From: Purshia tridentata | Taxonomy: Eukaryota; Streptophyta; Magnoliopsida; Rosales; Rosaceae | Direction: 5' to 3' | DNA: 64,000 nt | Assembly: GCA_003254885.1 (NCBI GenBank) | Contig: QANT01008275.1 | Location: 62,001-126,000 of the forward strand | Shown here: positions 23,478 to 35,940 of the stretch, piece by piece | How positions within the stretch are numbered: the first letter of the stretch is position 1 | How the letters are laid out: every line of letters starts with the position of its first letter | Notes under the pieces: generated by a model | What the model was told of the DNA's origin: nothing | What the model saw: the letters and a program-made list of their open reading frames with translations, nothing else | The model's database searches: none | Made by a program: the position numbers and the translations under genes

Positions 23478-24815
23478 ACACAGAATAAAAGATATAAATT
23501 ATTTCAATGATAACACTTCATTAATTTACTTTAAAACAACATGCAAGCCGTGGCAAATTCCAATACAAAGAAATCAAGAATCATACTTAAGAAAGAGGTA
23601 ATAATGAAACACCAGCATAAGAAGTTGATGTTTTTTGATAGTATCAATACAAAAAGCATATAATCTAAGCTTTATATCCCAATTCAATAACAAATATGTA
23701 TTTGCTCTGTTATTTTTTTCTTTAAAAAATTGGGTTTGCGTTGAGCTCTAAAGTTTTATTAGCTCCCACTTCAAAGTATAATTTTTCTGTGGCAGTGGTT
23801 GGTTGTATTAATTGGCAATAGGGGCAAATAATTTTAAGCTCGATACCCAAACAAACCATATATCTTTAGCTTCCCCACTGCAAACCCAAACAAATAGGAA
23901 AACCTCGATACCCAAACACACATTTGCTGAGGAAAACCAAAAAGAAACATGCATTACTTAGTGAACATTATAAAAAAAAAAAAAAAACCAGATCCAAACA
24001 AAAAATCAAAGCAGATTTATAAGAGTAGCTAAATTCAAAGGTCAGCAACACACTTCTCAAAGTGCGTCCTTATTTCAAATTAAGCACACAACATTAAGTC
24101 AAAAACTATTCTACCAATCACAAGACTATGCCATACTATATCAAGAAACAGAGTTACCAAGATATCAAAAACTGATTAAAACTGGAAATTCTATTTTATA
24201 ATTTTAAATTAGTCTTACACAACAAAGAATCTTAGCATCAATTCATCACTGTGGCTAGATGGTTGAGTGATCAGAGGGTATCGTTGTGTTCAGAATGACG
24301 AGAGGAACAAAACCCGGTAGGTCCGGTGCCTCGTCGTGGCCGGTAGAAGCAAATCGCCTCCATAGTGAGGAGAGAGAAATGAGAGACTTGTCGTAAATGA
24401 GAGGGAGAAATGAGAAAGGGAATGAGACAGAGAAGGAGAAGAGACGGAGAAGGAGACAGAGAAAAAGACTGAGAAAATGAATTGGACCGGAGGAAAATTA
24501 AAGTGGGTCGAAAGAAAATAACATGGACTTGGTAAAAAGCCCAATAAAGAAAGTGGATCTAAGAGGGGATGGGTGTCCAAATCTGGACTTTTTAATAATT
24601 ATCTGAAATTTCATTCCTTACTATTAAATATTAATACAATATAAGAAATAAATTAATATATTTATAATTTTATATAGCATTTTGGTAGACACATAGACAG
24701 ACTACTTCAAACTTTCCCGCTCATTTTGAAGGAAAATTTGCTGGATTTGTCTTGAGCCCTAGGGTTTGGCTCGTCCCTTGCTCTGTCTGATGCGTTCAGC
24801 TTCGTAATCCCAAAA

Positions 24816-27800
24816 ATGAGTGTTCCCATGGAGATCTCTCTGCAAAATCCCCCAGACGCCGATATCTCCGACCAGAACGGCGTCGTCACAGTAGACTCAG
24901 CTCTTTCTCTTTCTCCTCCCCCAGAGAAATTCCTCGTTTCAGGTCCTTTACGATTTCGTCTTCACCTTCACTCCCTCATTGCTCTTAATTTTGAGTTCCA
25001 TCTTGTTTCAAATTGAGGTTTTTTCGATGATTTAATTGTAAATTTAGTTCCTTTAAAGAAAAATGATTGTGATTTTCAGTTGAAGTCTGCCTAAAGCCCT
25101 CCAGCACAGCTCGGATCGACGACGTACGGTCAGCCGTTGAGAGGTGTGCCGTTAAACTCACTAATTCAATTTATGAATTGTGATTTTTCATTTGTAACTT
25201 CATTGTGCCTTATACATGTTTGTTGCAGTGACTGTTTAGGATTAATGTAATTTGCTTTTCTTTTCTTCATAAATGGTTAGAATGCTTGAAAAGAGGAGTT
25301 TGAGCTATGTTGATGGACCTATTCCGGTGCCACTTGATGATCTGTTCCTAACAGAAAATGTGCAGAGAATCTGTATTTGCGACACAGGTATCTTTTCATT
25401 ACATATGAATTTAGTCCCTGAGGTTAGACAATCTTGAAGGGAAGGGAAAGGAAATTTTTTTTGAAAATTGATGATAAACCATATTCAATATTGCAAATTT
25501 TAAATCTGACAAATGAAATCTGACTGCAAGAATTTTATATTTATTTCTTTACCAACTATATAAAGGAGGAGGAGGATTTGGTTTACAGGCTTTCAGCCTT
25601 TCATCAGTTCTGATGCTTGAAATGTTTGTTTTTGTAGATGAGTGGGTGCAGAACCATGATATCCTTTTGTTCTGGCAAGTGAAGCCCGTGGTGCATGTTT
25701 TTCAGGTGAAATTGTAGTGCTCATGTATAGCATAGGCAGTAGGTGGATAAATTTTTTCTTTATTTATTTATTTTCAACTACTTTTTTTTTGGGGTGTACT
25801 TACTTCAATGTATTCTTTACTGTTTTGAGTGTTAGTCTTTTTAGTCAAACTTTCTTTACTGGTATTTGCTTTTTCAGCTTAGCGAAGAAGGAGCATGTGA
25901 GGAATTAAGTGGGGATGGGCAACCTTCTACCTTCAATGAGTGGATTCTTCCTGCAAAGGAATTTGATGGCATGTGGGAAAGGTTAATTTGCAACTTGCTT
26001 ACCTTTTGTCCCTATTAGTAGTTTGAAATCAACTGATGTTATGACATGGTCATCTGCTTTTGCAGCTTAATATATGAATCTGGTCTCAAGCAAAGGTTGC
26101 TGCGGTATGCAGCTAGTGCATTGCTTTTCACTGAAAAGGGTGTCAATCCGTTCCTTGTCTCATGGAATCGGTAACGAAATGAATGTTGATATCATCTGTG
26201 CACACACATGTTTGTAACCCTATGATTTCTAAGGAATTTCTCTTTAGCACCTAGAATTGTTTTTGTACCTTCGCAGCATCATTCTTTTACATGGACCTCC
26301 AGGCACCGGGAAAACCTCTTTATGTAAAGCATTGGCGCAAAAACTATCTATTCGGTTTAACTCCAGGTTTGTTGATGCATTATTTTGTTTCGATGAATAT
26401 ATATTACTTAAATAGATGTGAATATTTTACCAGACTCATTATTTTATGTTGAACAGATACCCACAGTGCCAATTGGTTGAAGTTAATGCACATTCTTTAT
26501 TCAGTAAATGGTTCTCTGAAAGTGGAAAGTTGGTATGTAGGTGATAATTCTTGAAAGATGCTTCTGCTCTTTGTAAACAGCAGTTGGATTTGGTACATGT
26601 GCTTACTGTTTTTATTAAAAAAATTCTCAATTTTAGGTTGCAAAGCTTTTCCAAAAAATTCAAGAGATGGTAGAGGAGGAAAACAATCTGGTATTTGTTT
26701 TGATTGGTGAGATTTATTATTTTACTGTGGTTTTTTATTTTATGCTCAGATCATCTTTCTTCCATCTGGCTTATAATCATAAATATATGGTAATGCTATA
26801 GATGAAGTTGAAAGCCTTGCTGCTGCTAGAAAAGCTGCTTTATCTGGTTCTGAACCTTCAGATTCTATTCGGGTACCATGCTCTCCCCTGTTTCTTCGTC
26901 CAGTCTACTTTCTAAGCTTGTGAACATTTAGAGTAAAATGTTGATAATGTTCACACTAGCTCATTTTTAGTCCAAATGGCACCCCAAATTTGTCATGCCA
27001 GGTAGTGAATGCGCTTCTAACTCAGCTGGACAAATTGAAATCAGCACCAAATGTGATAATTCTGACAACATCCAACATAACCGCTGCTATTGGTAAGCCT
27101 ACAATCAATTTCCTAGCCGTGCATTTTTCCTTTTAGCCTTGCATGGTAAATTAACTTCCCCTCGGGTGTGCTTTCTATTTTCTAAATCTTTGACTTGGAG
27201 TGGTCAATATAGTTTGCTAAGATAAAATGTACTTTTTTTCCCCTGTATAAATCAGTTTAGTTTATTTCTGGTTTGCCAATACTATCCCCCCAACAGTTGT
27301 CATTCCACTATGGTTCTAAGGAGCTATAGGAACAGATATGCATGGTTTATAGAATCAAATTTTTAACTTCATTATTGCTGGTGTTCTTTGTCTCACTTCA
27401 GTTGTTTGCTGAGAGCACTTTCTATCTTCCTTGCTCCTTCCCCATTGATATATTTCATTTGCTATGTGGAAGGAAAGAAAAACAGAAAACTCACTCTCCC
27501 AGTAATGTATGGATTTACCATTTCTTGGGTTGCAGATATCGCATTTGTTGATCGAGCAGATATAAAAGCATATGTTGGTCCCCCAACTCTGCAAGCTCGG
27601 TATGAAATCCTAAGGTCCTGCTTGGAGGAGCTTGTACGAACAGGAATTTTGTCAAATGTTGAGGTGCATATGTCTGTCTCACCTTGTTCAGATACCGTCT
27701 TTATTAAAGCTTTAATACATCAATCTTCTTCATTGAGTGCTAATGTGGGAAATTTACAAATTGAAGCCACGCCTAATGAACATCGTAAATTTTAGGATTT

Positions 27801-28154
27801 TCAAAGCCTCGTGCTTCCTAACTATGCTAGCTTGAAAGATAAATTGAATATGCCGGAGATTCAGGATTCCCAAACACCACTACACCTGTGCAAACAATTG
27901 ATACGAGCTGCAGAATCATGCGAGGTCTGGAACATATTCTTCAATGCCTTCTAACTTGAGTCTTCGTTTTTTTAACTCTTTGATAGTTAATTTTGCTTCT
28001 CTGCTTTACATAGGGATTGAGTGGACGATCTTTAAGAAAGCTTCCATTCCTAGCGCATGCGGCTCTTGCAAATCCTTACATTTGTGACCCTAGCAAGTTC
28101 TTGTGTACAATGATAGATACAGCTCGGAGGGAGCGTTCTGAGCTACCTGATTGA
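24816..28154 (+). CDS. PCH2: PCH2/TRIP13 AAA+ ATPase (pachytene checkpoint protein 2)
   Basis: Fourteen exons: 24816-24942, 25080-25143, 25281-25387, 25638-25705, 25878-25981, 26066-26170, 26277-26366, 26457-26532, 26637-26706, 26802-26872, 27002-27092, 27536-27663, 27796-27924 and 28014-28154. All phases agree, giving 456 residues, about the length of plant PCH2/CRC1. The N-terminal domain (~1-175) is followed by one AAA+ module: Walker A GPPGTGKT (198-205), Walker B LVFVLIDEVESL (D271, E272), sensor-1 region VIILTTSNI, and [16 protein letters not shown] after it. PCH2/TRIP13 is a hexameric remodeler of HORMA-domain proteins (ASY1/Hop1 in meiosis, MAD2 in the spindle checkpoint). All ATPase motifs are intact, so it should be functional. 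Confidence 0.95.
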
Positions 28155-28660
28155 ATCGACTAGTTTCACATCTTGTAAACAATGTATTTTTATGCTAACT
28201 GCAAAAGATGACTTCAAATCTAATTAATTGTAATACATTAGCAGCTTCCCTTTACTATAATGATGATTATTTTTTGGTCGGATCGTTAAATAATCATAAG
28301 AACAGTCAAGTAGCTATAATATGCCAGAGCTACCATTGGTTATACGATACCATGCTTGAGTTTTTGGATCCAAATATTCAAGCTTAGATAATCTTGTCTG
28401 CAAAATTAGTCGATCCATTAGATTTAAAGCATCTTTGAACGTAAGACCCCATAAGACAAGTCATGGAAAGCTAGGCATCGACGGCAGGAAATACGAACAC
28501 ATGAGGGGGTTACATTTAGAATTTCTCCTGTGAACAACTACCAAGTGGGCTAACACTGAAAAAGAAAAAAAAAAAATTTCCAATTGTGTTCTGTAATAAG
28601 CATAAACTTTCATGCGATTGACCAAGAACATAACAAGAAGTATGCAAGTCAAGCGGTAGT
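28155..28660. other. Convergent 3' spacer between PCH2 and the PPR gene
   Basis: AT-rich sequence holding both 3' UTRs. Nothing else seen. Confidence 0.6.
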
Positions 28661-30541
28661 CTAGTTGCTTTCTGTAGAACCAAAAAGTTTGCAAATTTCG
28701 CCATGCTTCCGAATATGATGAGGGCATTTATAAAGCAGATCTTTGGCCTCAGAGTGTCTACCTTCCTTGAAGAATGAATTAAATACATGGACATAAGCTG
28801 CAGAGGATGGATATTCCTTCACAGACAATGCCTTCAAAAATTCTGCAGCATCCTCCACAGAACCAAACTTTGATATATATTGGACGAAAGGTTCCGGATA
28901 AGGTGGGTAGTTCTGTTTCTTCATTAAATGAAGAATTTCTAATGCTTCATCAAGTTTTCTAACTTCTAAAAGTTGTTCGATAAGATTTTTGTATGTTGCT
29001 TGCCAAGGTCTCAAACGAACATTCTTCACCATTTCAAGAAGCAATTTGTAGGCGCCATCTATCTTCCTCTGACTAAGGAATCCTTTTACCAAGACATCCA
29101 GCAGATCAGCATCAGCATCACAGGCTTTTTCCATCATCTTTGCAAAACATATCAGTGCCTTGTCGAGTTCATTGGCAGAACAATGCCCTTGTATCAAAAT
29201 GGTCCAAGTCTTGATATCAGGAACACATCCATCTGCTTCCATCTCATCCAAAACTTTACAGGCTTCTTCTAGGCTCTTGGCCTTACAAAGTCCAAAGACC
29301 AGTTGGCTGTATGTAATATTGTCTGGCTCATACCCTGCATTTCTCATAACCTTCATAATTTTCTCTGCTTCATCAAAACTGCCTGCACTTGTCAAAGACC
29401 TATGAATCCCATCATAAACAGCTTTAGGGAGTGTATTCCCTGCAGACTCAAATTTCTTTGCAACTCTGAACACCAAATTCAAATCCGGGCTATTACTTTC
29501 TGAGATTCTCCGTAGAAGCGCGCTGCAATCCTGAACAGAAGGCTTATAAGGGCCATCCATCATGAACTCATAAAGCTTCACTGCATCCTCCATCATCCTG
29601 CTCTTCTGAAACTGCCTTAAAATCTTTATGTAAGTGTCCAAATCCAACTCATGACCAGCACCCTTCATTTCCTCAATCACACTCCAAAACTCCTCAATTG
29701 AATCAGCCTGTCCAAGGACCCTTGCAATTGCATTATATGTAATGGTATTGTGTTCGTAACCAGGACACTGACAGACCCAATGGAAAAACCTCAAAGCTTT
29801 TGATGGACACACTCTAAGTTCCTTCAATACCAATATGACAAAATTATCTGATAACACTGTATTGAGCTCCCCCAATTCTTTCTCGATCCCTTCACTCCAC
29901 TCTGACCCCAAAACAACATCGGCCACCTTCTTCACAACATTATCCGTACCATTATCTTGAACCATCCTTTCATAAAAATGTTTAAAAGCCACAACATCGC
30001 TATCCATCTTTTCCCTTTTAAACTGTTCCAAGATTGGCAAATACGTCTGCACATCAATGTAAAAGCCTTGCTCTTTCATATTCCTCACAGTGATCCAAAA
30101 CTGTTTCATTGTATCCTTGTGCGCTAAAACCCTAAGCATTAAGCTATACACCGAAGAGCTTGGGCTGAAACCATTTTTCTCAGACACCCAGCTGAAAAAA
30201 TCTGACGCCTTCTGTGGGTCTCTATCAAGTTTCTTCAAAACATAGATTACTGCATCGTGGGTCAGTGATGGATAGGACTCAGATAACTCATTCTCTAACT
30301 CAGTGGACCACTGGTTGGCCAAAACGAGTTGCAGAACCGAGTTAGGCGTCGAGGAAAAGAACAGCTTTTGATGGGAGTTGAGGAACTGGGAACCGCAAGA
30401 TTGATTTGAAAGAAAGTGAGAGAGGTGAGAGAACTGAGTCACCTGCGAACACAAAGGCCGAGTTGTGGTGTAGGACCTACTCAACACAAGCGAGTTGGCG
30501 AATCGGAGGGTAGTGAGAAATGCTGCCTTTGCTCGATTCAT
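28661..30541 (-). CDS. P-class PPR protein, mitochondrial (BIR6/At3g48250-like)
   Basis: Intronless ORF of 626 residues starting MNRAKAAFLTTLRFANSLVL. The N-terminus is basic and Ser/Leu-rich without acids for the first ~70 residues, as in mitochondrial presequences. PPR motifs follow (VYSLMLRVLAH, TYNAIARVLGQ, TYSQLVFGLCKAKSLEEACKVLDEM, TWTILIQGHC), and there is no E or DYW extension, so it is a P-class protein. Overall build and length resemble Arabidopsis At3g48250/BIR6, a factor for splicing of mitochondrial nad7. Close relatives At3g02490 and At5g15980 are alternatives, and I cannot separate them here. The upstream region carries a cluster of Site II (TGGGCY) elements, a feature of many promoters of genes for mitochondrial proteins. 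Confidence 0.85.
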   Translation of the reverse strand: MNRAKAAFLTTLRFANSLVLSRSYTTTRPLCSQVTQFSHLSHFLSNQSCGSQFLNSHQKLFFSSTPNSVLQLVLANQWSTELENELSESYPSLTHDAVIYVLKKLDRDPQKASDFFSWVSEKNGFSPSSSVYSLMLRVLAHKDTMKQFWITVRNMKEQGFYIDVQTYLPILEQFKREKMDSDVVAFKHFYERMVQDNGTDNVVKKVADVVLGSEWSEGIEKELGELNTVLSDNFVILVLKELRVCPSKALRFFHWVCQCPGYEHNTITYNAIARVLGQADSIEEFWSVIEEMKGAGHELDLDTYIKILRQFQKSRMMEDAVKLYEFMMDGPYKPSVQDCSALLRRISESNSPDLNLVFRVAKKFESAGNTLPKAVYDGIHRSLTSAGSFDEAEKIMKVMRNAGYEPDNITYSQLVFGLCKAKSLEEACKVLDEMEADGCVPDIKTWTILIQGHCSANELDKALICFAKMMEKACDADADLLDVLVKGFLSQRKIDGAYKLLLEMVKNVRLRPWQATYKNLIEQLLEVRKLDEALEILHLMKKQNYPPYPEPFVQYISKFGSVEDAAEFLKALSVKEYPSSAAYVHVFNSFFKEGRHSEAKDLLYKCPHHIRKHGEICKLFGSTESN

Positions 30542-30670
30542 GGCTGCTCAACTTTTCACTGAACAGATCCAGTGATTTCAGTTGGGGGATTTCGAGGGTT
30601 TAAGCCTCTAAGGCTTTGGATTTTCGGGTTCGTTGGTCTGACCCGAATACTTGTGGGTAAACCGTGGACA

Positions 30671-30782
30671 TATATTGGGCCCTTATTCTGGCCCAATATA
30701 GTAATGGGGCTCTAAACTTAGTATAGCCCCAATACACAGTCAGGTCGGCCCACCATGGCAGTGGGGTTGGGCCCTCTGGGCT
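30671..30782 (-). promoter_or_regulatory. Site II (TGGGCY) cluster upstream of the mitochondrial PPR gene
   Basis: Five TGGGCC/T or complement (GGCCCA) motifs lie at 30675, 30690, 30747, 30768 and 30777, i.e. 130-240 bp before the PPR ATG. The first two form a perfect inverted repeat with 11-bp arms (TATATTGGGCC, 30671-30681; GGCCCAATATA, 30690-30700). A second inverted repeat (TGGGGCT/AGCCCCA) spans 30705-30731. Site II elements bind TCP factors and are known in promoters of ribosomal and mitochondrial protein genes. Confidence 0.6.
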
Positions 30783-32892
30783 CCACCTTGATTGTCCTTC
30801 ACGCGAAGTTGCATCCAATCCAAGTGAACCGGAACGCACCCTCTTTTTCAAACTGGCATGCGAGGCAATTATGCACATCTGAGTACACGTGTCAGTTTTT
30901 TAAAGGAGATGAAGGCAGGTCAGTCCTAAAGTTTATGAGTGGAAACACTTCAGTACAGCTCACGCAACATAACAACGGTGGTCCTTTATTCCTTCTCTAT
31001 GGGAAACTTACAAAATGGCCGTCGGATCGGAAGAGAATAGCCATTTGATAGATAGAGACATGCATGAGCATGCTGTTGTTCCTTCTGACATTCATAAGCT
31101 ACAGCATGGATAGAGGGACAATGCTGTGTATCCCATTTTTTCATTCCCAGCCTAACCTACATGACATTCTTACAATATTCTTGTTTTCCCTAATGAAATG
31201 ATGTTGTGTATATATCATATATCAGTTGTATAAGCAGTGTGATTCATGAATTTTTAATTTTTTTATCTATCCCGTGAAAGAATATAATAAATATTGCATA
31301 ACTCAGTTTTTTTAAGTCAATTTATCGAATTTATTATCTCTTCTTAAAAAAAATATGAATGAATAAACTAAATAACTGCGGTAAATTAATGAAACTTTTA
31401 TAATGTGGAAAAATTTATACACCCCACGCCTCTACATTTTCCTAGATGGAAGGATATATTTTGTTGATAAATTTAGATATTTTTGGTGAAAGGACTTCCA
31501 CAAATGTCACTGACATGCATAGTAGCTGCGGTCTAAATGTCTCCTAATGAGGGTTTAGATGCATGTCGTCTTGATGGTCTTGAAGATGTGGTTTTGATGA
31601 TCGCCTCCAAACCACATTGTGAACCATATATAACACATTAGACCACATCTAGAATACATACATCTAACCCAATTACCACACATTCACTGCTTCTAAAATC
31701 TAGACTCTATAGCCCAATAGGAGTTTTCATCCATACGCTAGTCCATCCACATGGCCATGATGTTGCAGGAAATTAAGGGGACCCTTTAGAATGTGTTGCA
31801 GTTGAAGTCCTCCTCCATATATATATATATATATATCATGTATTAAAATTTATGAAGGTAAATATATATACATGCATCACTAACATTTCTGATATTTATA
31901 ATTTGAAAATCACAGTGCAACCCAAAATCAAACAGGTGCACAAAAGCATATGTAAAGCAGCACAAAAAGAAAATTATAACCCTTTTGTCACAAGCCATAT
32001 AGCCGACCAAAAGATAAAAGAGAGCAGAAGAGCCAAAAATTCAAAGGCCGTAGATAAAGACCCTTTTGAAGGGGTTGGCTTTTAATAGGGAGCCCCAGCT
32101 TTGGGGCACCATGCTTTGCCTTCAAAGATATACAACGACCCCCAAAATGCCTCTTTCTTTTTTGGCTTTCCTTTTCCTTTGAAAACGTGCCCTTTATCAC
32201 TGTTCATTAAAGAGAAGAACCTGCATGCGGGAATATAAGATTAGCCCTCTACAGTATGCGTGCATTGCAATATTTCATCTGTCTGCACATTAAAGCTTTC
32301 CTATATATATACATTTAGCTTTGCCGGCCATGTATAAATTTAACTTATGTGTTTGCTTGTTCTGTTTCTATGAGTCTCTCATACAAATATACTCTTTAGT
32401 CTCCCTTTCTCTAAGACTCTAACTCAACTAAACACATCTCTTTTCTTTTCTCAACAGTCAATCACCATGTTTGTTGCTGATTTTGAATTTGTCATGGCAG
32501 TCATGCACCTGTTCATTATGGCAGTCCAGTTGAAGCAATTCAGGCTTCTTTGTCACTTTCCTGATATGGGTTTTTCTTGGCACTTCCATTTGAAGAACTC
32601 TGAGGTCTCTCTTTCAAGCCAAGAATGATAGATGGATGGCATCCATTTATGGGGAATCAAGCTCGCCTGGTCCGATCAGTGTTTTATTGTTTGTTCCTTT
32701 CAGTTTTATATCTTTTTGGTTTGAGTACATATGCAGCAAATATCATGTTGCTGCTTGTCCTGCTCTCATTATCAGCTCTATAAGATCGATTTGATGTAGT
32801 ATTTGTATTAATAGAGTCGATTAATACATGTTTTCTTGTAGGTGATGTATTAGAGTTGGAGTTGGATTGAGATTGCACTTATATAATTGGTG

Positions 32893-32924
<32 letters not shown>

Positions 32925-35900
32925 TACAAACAACATTATTGTTATTGCTACTGTTATGTACTTCCAATGTTCATAATTCTTGGATTCGATCATAATGCTT
33001 CCGTGAATATGTACGTATCCCTAAAAATATGAAACGAAATTAATGTTGTTGATAGTATAATTAATGTTCCTTTCATTAGTTGGCACATTCACAGCGTCTG
33101 TGGCTCAAAGCATTGGAATTTTAATTGCCAGACCCTACAATAGTAGTTCTGACATTGATTTCCATTTACATTTGTAATAGTACAGACTGTACAGTGAAGA
33201 GTACCCAGAAGTCCATAAGCCATTAATTATGAAGCTGTCTGGTTTTGAATGGCTTTCATATATGACTCATATATATGTATCATGCAGTTCTGACTTAATT
33301 AGATAGAATTGAAATGGGTTATTTCAAATTTCTGACAAATTACAATGCCTAGATTTTACTTCTAGATCTGTATGTTGTCATTCTTGATCTTATTCTTATT
33401 GTTTTTGTTATTATTCTGTTGATCAGTGGTCAAAATATGATTCAAATTAAAAAGCCTCCTAAAGGAAAGGGACACTGAGCTGTGGATATGTGCCATTGCT
33501 AGGTGGAACTGCTACTCTTACTCAGTTTGGGACCAATAATTATATTTGGTGCTGGTTTCTGCAGAAAGCTTGACCATCTGTTGAAATATTTTTCCTTTAA
33601 CCTAACACACACAGATTGACTATTGCTCAAACTATATATGATCATGAGTACATTTTTCTTTTCTTTTCTTTCAGTGTCTTTAATAATCATGAAAAGCATA
33701 AATAGGTTGACTATGGGTTTGTGTTGTGCCTACTGATCCCTGGGCATAATATATTTGTTCCAGCTATGAGATCTGTTCTGCTTAAAACATATTAAAGCCT
33801 TTTTCTTGGGGACTGTAATCATTCATATTTCTTTACCTTTTTTATTGACTGAATGATGGTAAATGATAAATAATCAAAGTGCCAATTTGGGCCATAGCTA
33901 GTAGTAGGTACAAGGAATAAGGATACATATATATGACGGTCTGTCTATTGGGTGCTTCTGCTTCATGACAGACCATGATAACATGACATGTGGTACAAAT
34001 GTTATTGCAGTTCTTCCCTACCAATATTAAACATAGTGCAAAGTTTCACTTCGCCTCCAGCCTTCAATTTCAAGCCATACATATCTACCAGGGTCAAAAC
34101 TCATGAAAGGTAAATTGTAAGAATGACTTTAGCCCTGTCAGTACTCCCACTTTCTTTCTGTCTTAAAGTTTGAACATGGAGCAGAACAAGGGACCAATCA
34201 ATATATGCATATTTATTGATACATGCGAAAATCTCTCTTTATGAAAGCATAGTGTTTAGTGTTAACAAATCAACAGACATAAATGCCAAAAGGCCAGTGA
34301 CTTCCCCTTCATGATTTTCCAGTTGTCCCTACTTATCCTCGACTCCATTTCAAACTGACAAAGTTGCCAAAAAGGCCATTACTTCTTTCTCAAGTAATTG
34401 ATGGCTCATGAACACCTTCGGCCCAGTCTTAGATTGGACCTCTCCATAATTTCTCAAATGTTGGGCCAAGTCCTTCCCATAAATGTCAAACATTCTTTTG
34501 GACTAGTTGTGGCTAACCTTTAATGGCATCATGCGGAGCCCAATAACCCAGAATACTAGTGGAACCCACTTCTAGTCTGATGTCATCAGTCCCTTTCTCA
34601 CCTCTTTAGGCTTGGCCTTGTTGGGAAAGTTCCTTTCATGGCAAGCAAAGAATCTATTATTCACCAGAAAACTAAGAATGATTAATTTTTAAACCCCTTT
34701 TTAAAAATTAGACTCAGTATTATATTTGAGCTCGAGGTCCTTTTTATGAGAGAATGTCCCACCACAATCTTTTAGCCTTTTTTGTTTGGCCCTTTTTCTA
34801 GGTGTAATGCACCCCCTAAGTTCAAGTCCATGCACTCACCACTCACTCACCAGACCAAAGCAACTTTTTGTCCAACTTGTTAGTGCATGCCTGCCTATGT
34901 CCTTGTTAGGTTGTCTGCTCTCAAAGTACTTCTTATCACTCCCATTTCTAATTAAAATTAATTAACTAATTAATTTCTATATTTAGTTAGAGCATGAGTT
35001 CGAAAAGCCCAAAAAGTTTAAAGTTCATTAAGCGGAAAGTAATCTACACTCCTATTTTCAAGATTTGTTATGGTCAAATTAGGTCACAAATAAAGTAAAA
35101 TTGATATCTTAATGAAAGTTTCTTTTAACGAACATTTTCTAAATCTTGGGCGACAGAATTGGTGTCTAGAGGCACATTGGCTTTGCCACACAGAAACATT
35201 AATGAAGGGCAACAGTCAGCAGACTTCTTTCTTTGATTCTTCTTTAATTAAAAAAATACAAAAACTCAAATCAAACAAAATTACTCGTGTCATACACAGA
35301 TTTGGTACCAAAAAAATATTTTTTAACACCCCCATCTTTAGCTTCCTTCAAGAAAGCCAAAAGGTTCCATGTGAAAAAAAATGTATTTCACACGAGTCAT
35401 AAACAATACACCCAAATCCTTTTTCTCTTTTCTTCTTCTGTGGTCATTGATGTCATTAATTAATCAATTATTTATTTATATTCTTATGCTGCTTCAATAC
35501 ATGTCAATGCAACATTGAAAACATTTATACATAAATATATAATAATAAAGATAAAAATAGAATAAAATCATGGTGTTCTCTGAATCTCTGCAGTACTTTA
35601 TATGCTAAAAAGATGACAACTTGACAACGAAGTACTGCAGCTCTGCAATTAAACATGTACAATTATTTATCTGGCTGAACAAAGAAAAGCATGATTTAAT
35701 TTACTGAATAATATTCCACGTGTCAGATATTCATGGCCAAGCTTTTGTGTGTCAGAAAAGCTTTCTGTGTACTCACAGCTATATATGAAGTGAGTGAGTA
35801 AGCAGAACATCACCACACCACCACACCCCAAAATCTGAAGGATAAAAAAGTTTGCTTTGAACCAAAAACCCATTTCCCGACGGTTTCCAACACTTTGTCG

Positions 35901-35940
35901 CCGGAAAAAAACTGACTTGGGTCGCCGGGAAGTTGACTCC
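30783..35940. other. Gene-poor 5 kb spacer upstream of Di19
   Basis: AT-rich with TA microsatellites (31817-31837, 32899-32925) and short hairpins. A 53-codon ATG-initiated frame at 32467-32628 has no recognised homology. I compared it by eye with common plant miRNA sequences and saw no match. The Di19 promoter elements lie at the right end. Confidence 0.5.
35716..35786 (+). promoter_or_regulatory. ABRE/G-box and TATA box of Di19
   Basis: CCACGTGTC (35716-35724) is an ABRE/G-box core. A tatatat box follows at 35780-35786, about 155 bp before the Di19 ATG. This fits the dehydration/ABA response known for several Di19 genes, though the function here is inferred. Confidence 0.55.

Larger units (their letters stand above)
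20541..24815. other. Repeat-rich spacer between NIP7 and PCH2
   Basis: 4.3 kb with no intact gene. It holds a second copy of the NIP7 leader, a palindromic minisatellite, an isolated tRNA-synthetase-like exon on the minus strand, and a purine-rich block (24360-24480). The mosaic suggests one or more old non-autonomous elements, but I could not define clean ends. Confidence 0.6.

Noticed and set aside
24290-24580. 96-codon minus-strand ORF rich in Ser/Leu/Phe
   Set aside because: It is a translated purine/pyrimidine microsatellite-like block (gagaaggagacagag), not a protein.
21880-24620. Idea that the whole NIP7-PCH2 spacer is one inverted-repeat element
   Set aside because: Short similarities between 21960-22060 and the reverse complement of 24540-24620 are too weak and interrupted to call terminal repeats.
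30600-30878. 92-codon minus-strand ORF upstream of the PPR gene
   Set aside because: It runs through the Site II promoter hairpins and has no recognisable protein character.
32640-32680. Sequence resembling a miR166 complementary site (cctggtccga preceded by ggggaatcaagc)
   Set aside because: Four extra bases interrupt the match and no HD-ZIP III coding sequence or precursor fold surrounds it.
34415-34560. Further TGGGCC/GGCCCA motifs that might mark another promoter
   Set aside because: No gene lies within 1.3 kb downstream on either strand that they could serve, so they are probably chance.
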